Both the position numbers and the translations under genes were made by a program. The notes beneath the pieces were generated by a model, which worked only from the letters and a program-made list of their open reading frames with translations, was not told the origin of the DNA and did no database searches. A DNA stretch of 64,000 nt, taken from assembly GCF_021155765.1 (NCBI RefSeq), contig NC_060106.1:11353501-11417500 (forward strand), given 5' to 3'. This DNA is from Diprion similis. Taxonomy: Eukaryota > Arthropoda > Insecta > Hymenoptera > Diprionidae. This document shows positions 63,990 through 64,000 of this stretch, in pieces. Positions within the stretch are counted from its first letter, which is position 1, and each line of letters starts with the position of its first letter.

Positions 63990-64000
63990 GTGTGTGTGTG
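63990..64000 (+). repeat. (GT)n repeat cut by the window end
   Basis: At least five GT units reaching the last base; full length unknown. Confidence 0.7.

Overview
The window looks like a 64 kb piece of an insect nuclear genome. It is AT-rich, its introns have short GT-AG junctions, and it carries long non-coding tracts full of microsatellites and MITE-like foldback elements. Its proteins match a tetrameric cytidine deaminase, the prefoldin-like URI, and the ectodomain of an arthropod GPR158/CG31760-type class C receptor. A hymenopteran such as a sawfly would fit, but the sequence alone does not prove the order. Nothing bacterial, viral or CRISPR-like was found.

Gene-bearing left part, 1-13 kb. 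A possible last exon of a plus-strand gene enters from the left edge (128-184). Cytidine deaminase (CDA) follows on the minus strand as two exons (2194-2155 and 1921-1518; 147 aa). Between 3.6 and 6.8 kb there is a run of well-formed splice acceptor/donor pairs on the plus strand with little coding capacity. It includes a tandem array of about 290-bp units, each carrying its own exon-like block with a GTGAGT donor. I read it as a candidate multi-exon long non-coding RNA locus grown by exon duplication. A hAT-like MITE (8002-8382) and a 26-bp minisatellite in which nearly every unit is a 3' splice-site look-alike (about 8836-9100) follow. A minus-strand coding-like remnant (9121-9419) comes next. 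URI1 is complete in six exons on the plus strand (10378-12943; 624 aa).

Right part, 13-64 kb. The only confident coding sequence is the large first coding exon of a GPR158-like receptor (25056-26553). It holds a signal peptide, a long acidic and glycosylated linker, and the start of the conserved ectodomain. It ends at a strong phase-1 donor. No convincing second exon (rest of ectodomain, seven-helix domain) was seen, so 26554-64000 is probably mostly a very long first intron. That tract holds many simple repeats, three foldback elements, several short hairpins, homopolymer G/C runs of 15-23, and a few GC-rich patches. The most striking structure is a roughly 680-bp imperfect palindrome at 57.5-58.2 kb.

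The genes do not form a pathway: CDA is pyrimidine salvage, URI1 is a chaperone/transcription scaffold, and the receptor is neuronal signalling. Limits: everything was read by eye. Splice junctions are inferred from consensus, frame and family resemblance. Transcript evidence, repeat clustering and homology searches would be decisive for the non-coding candidates.
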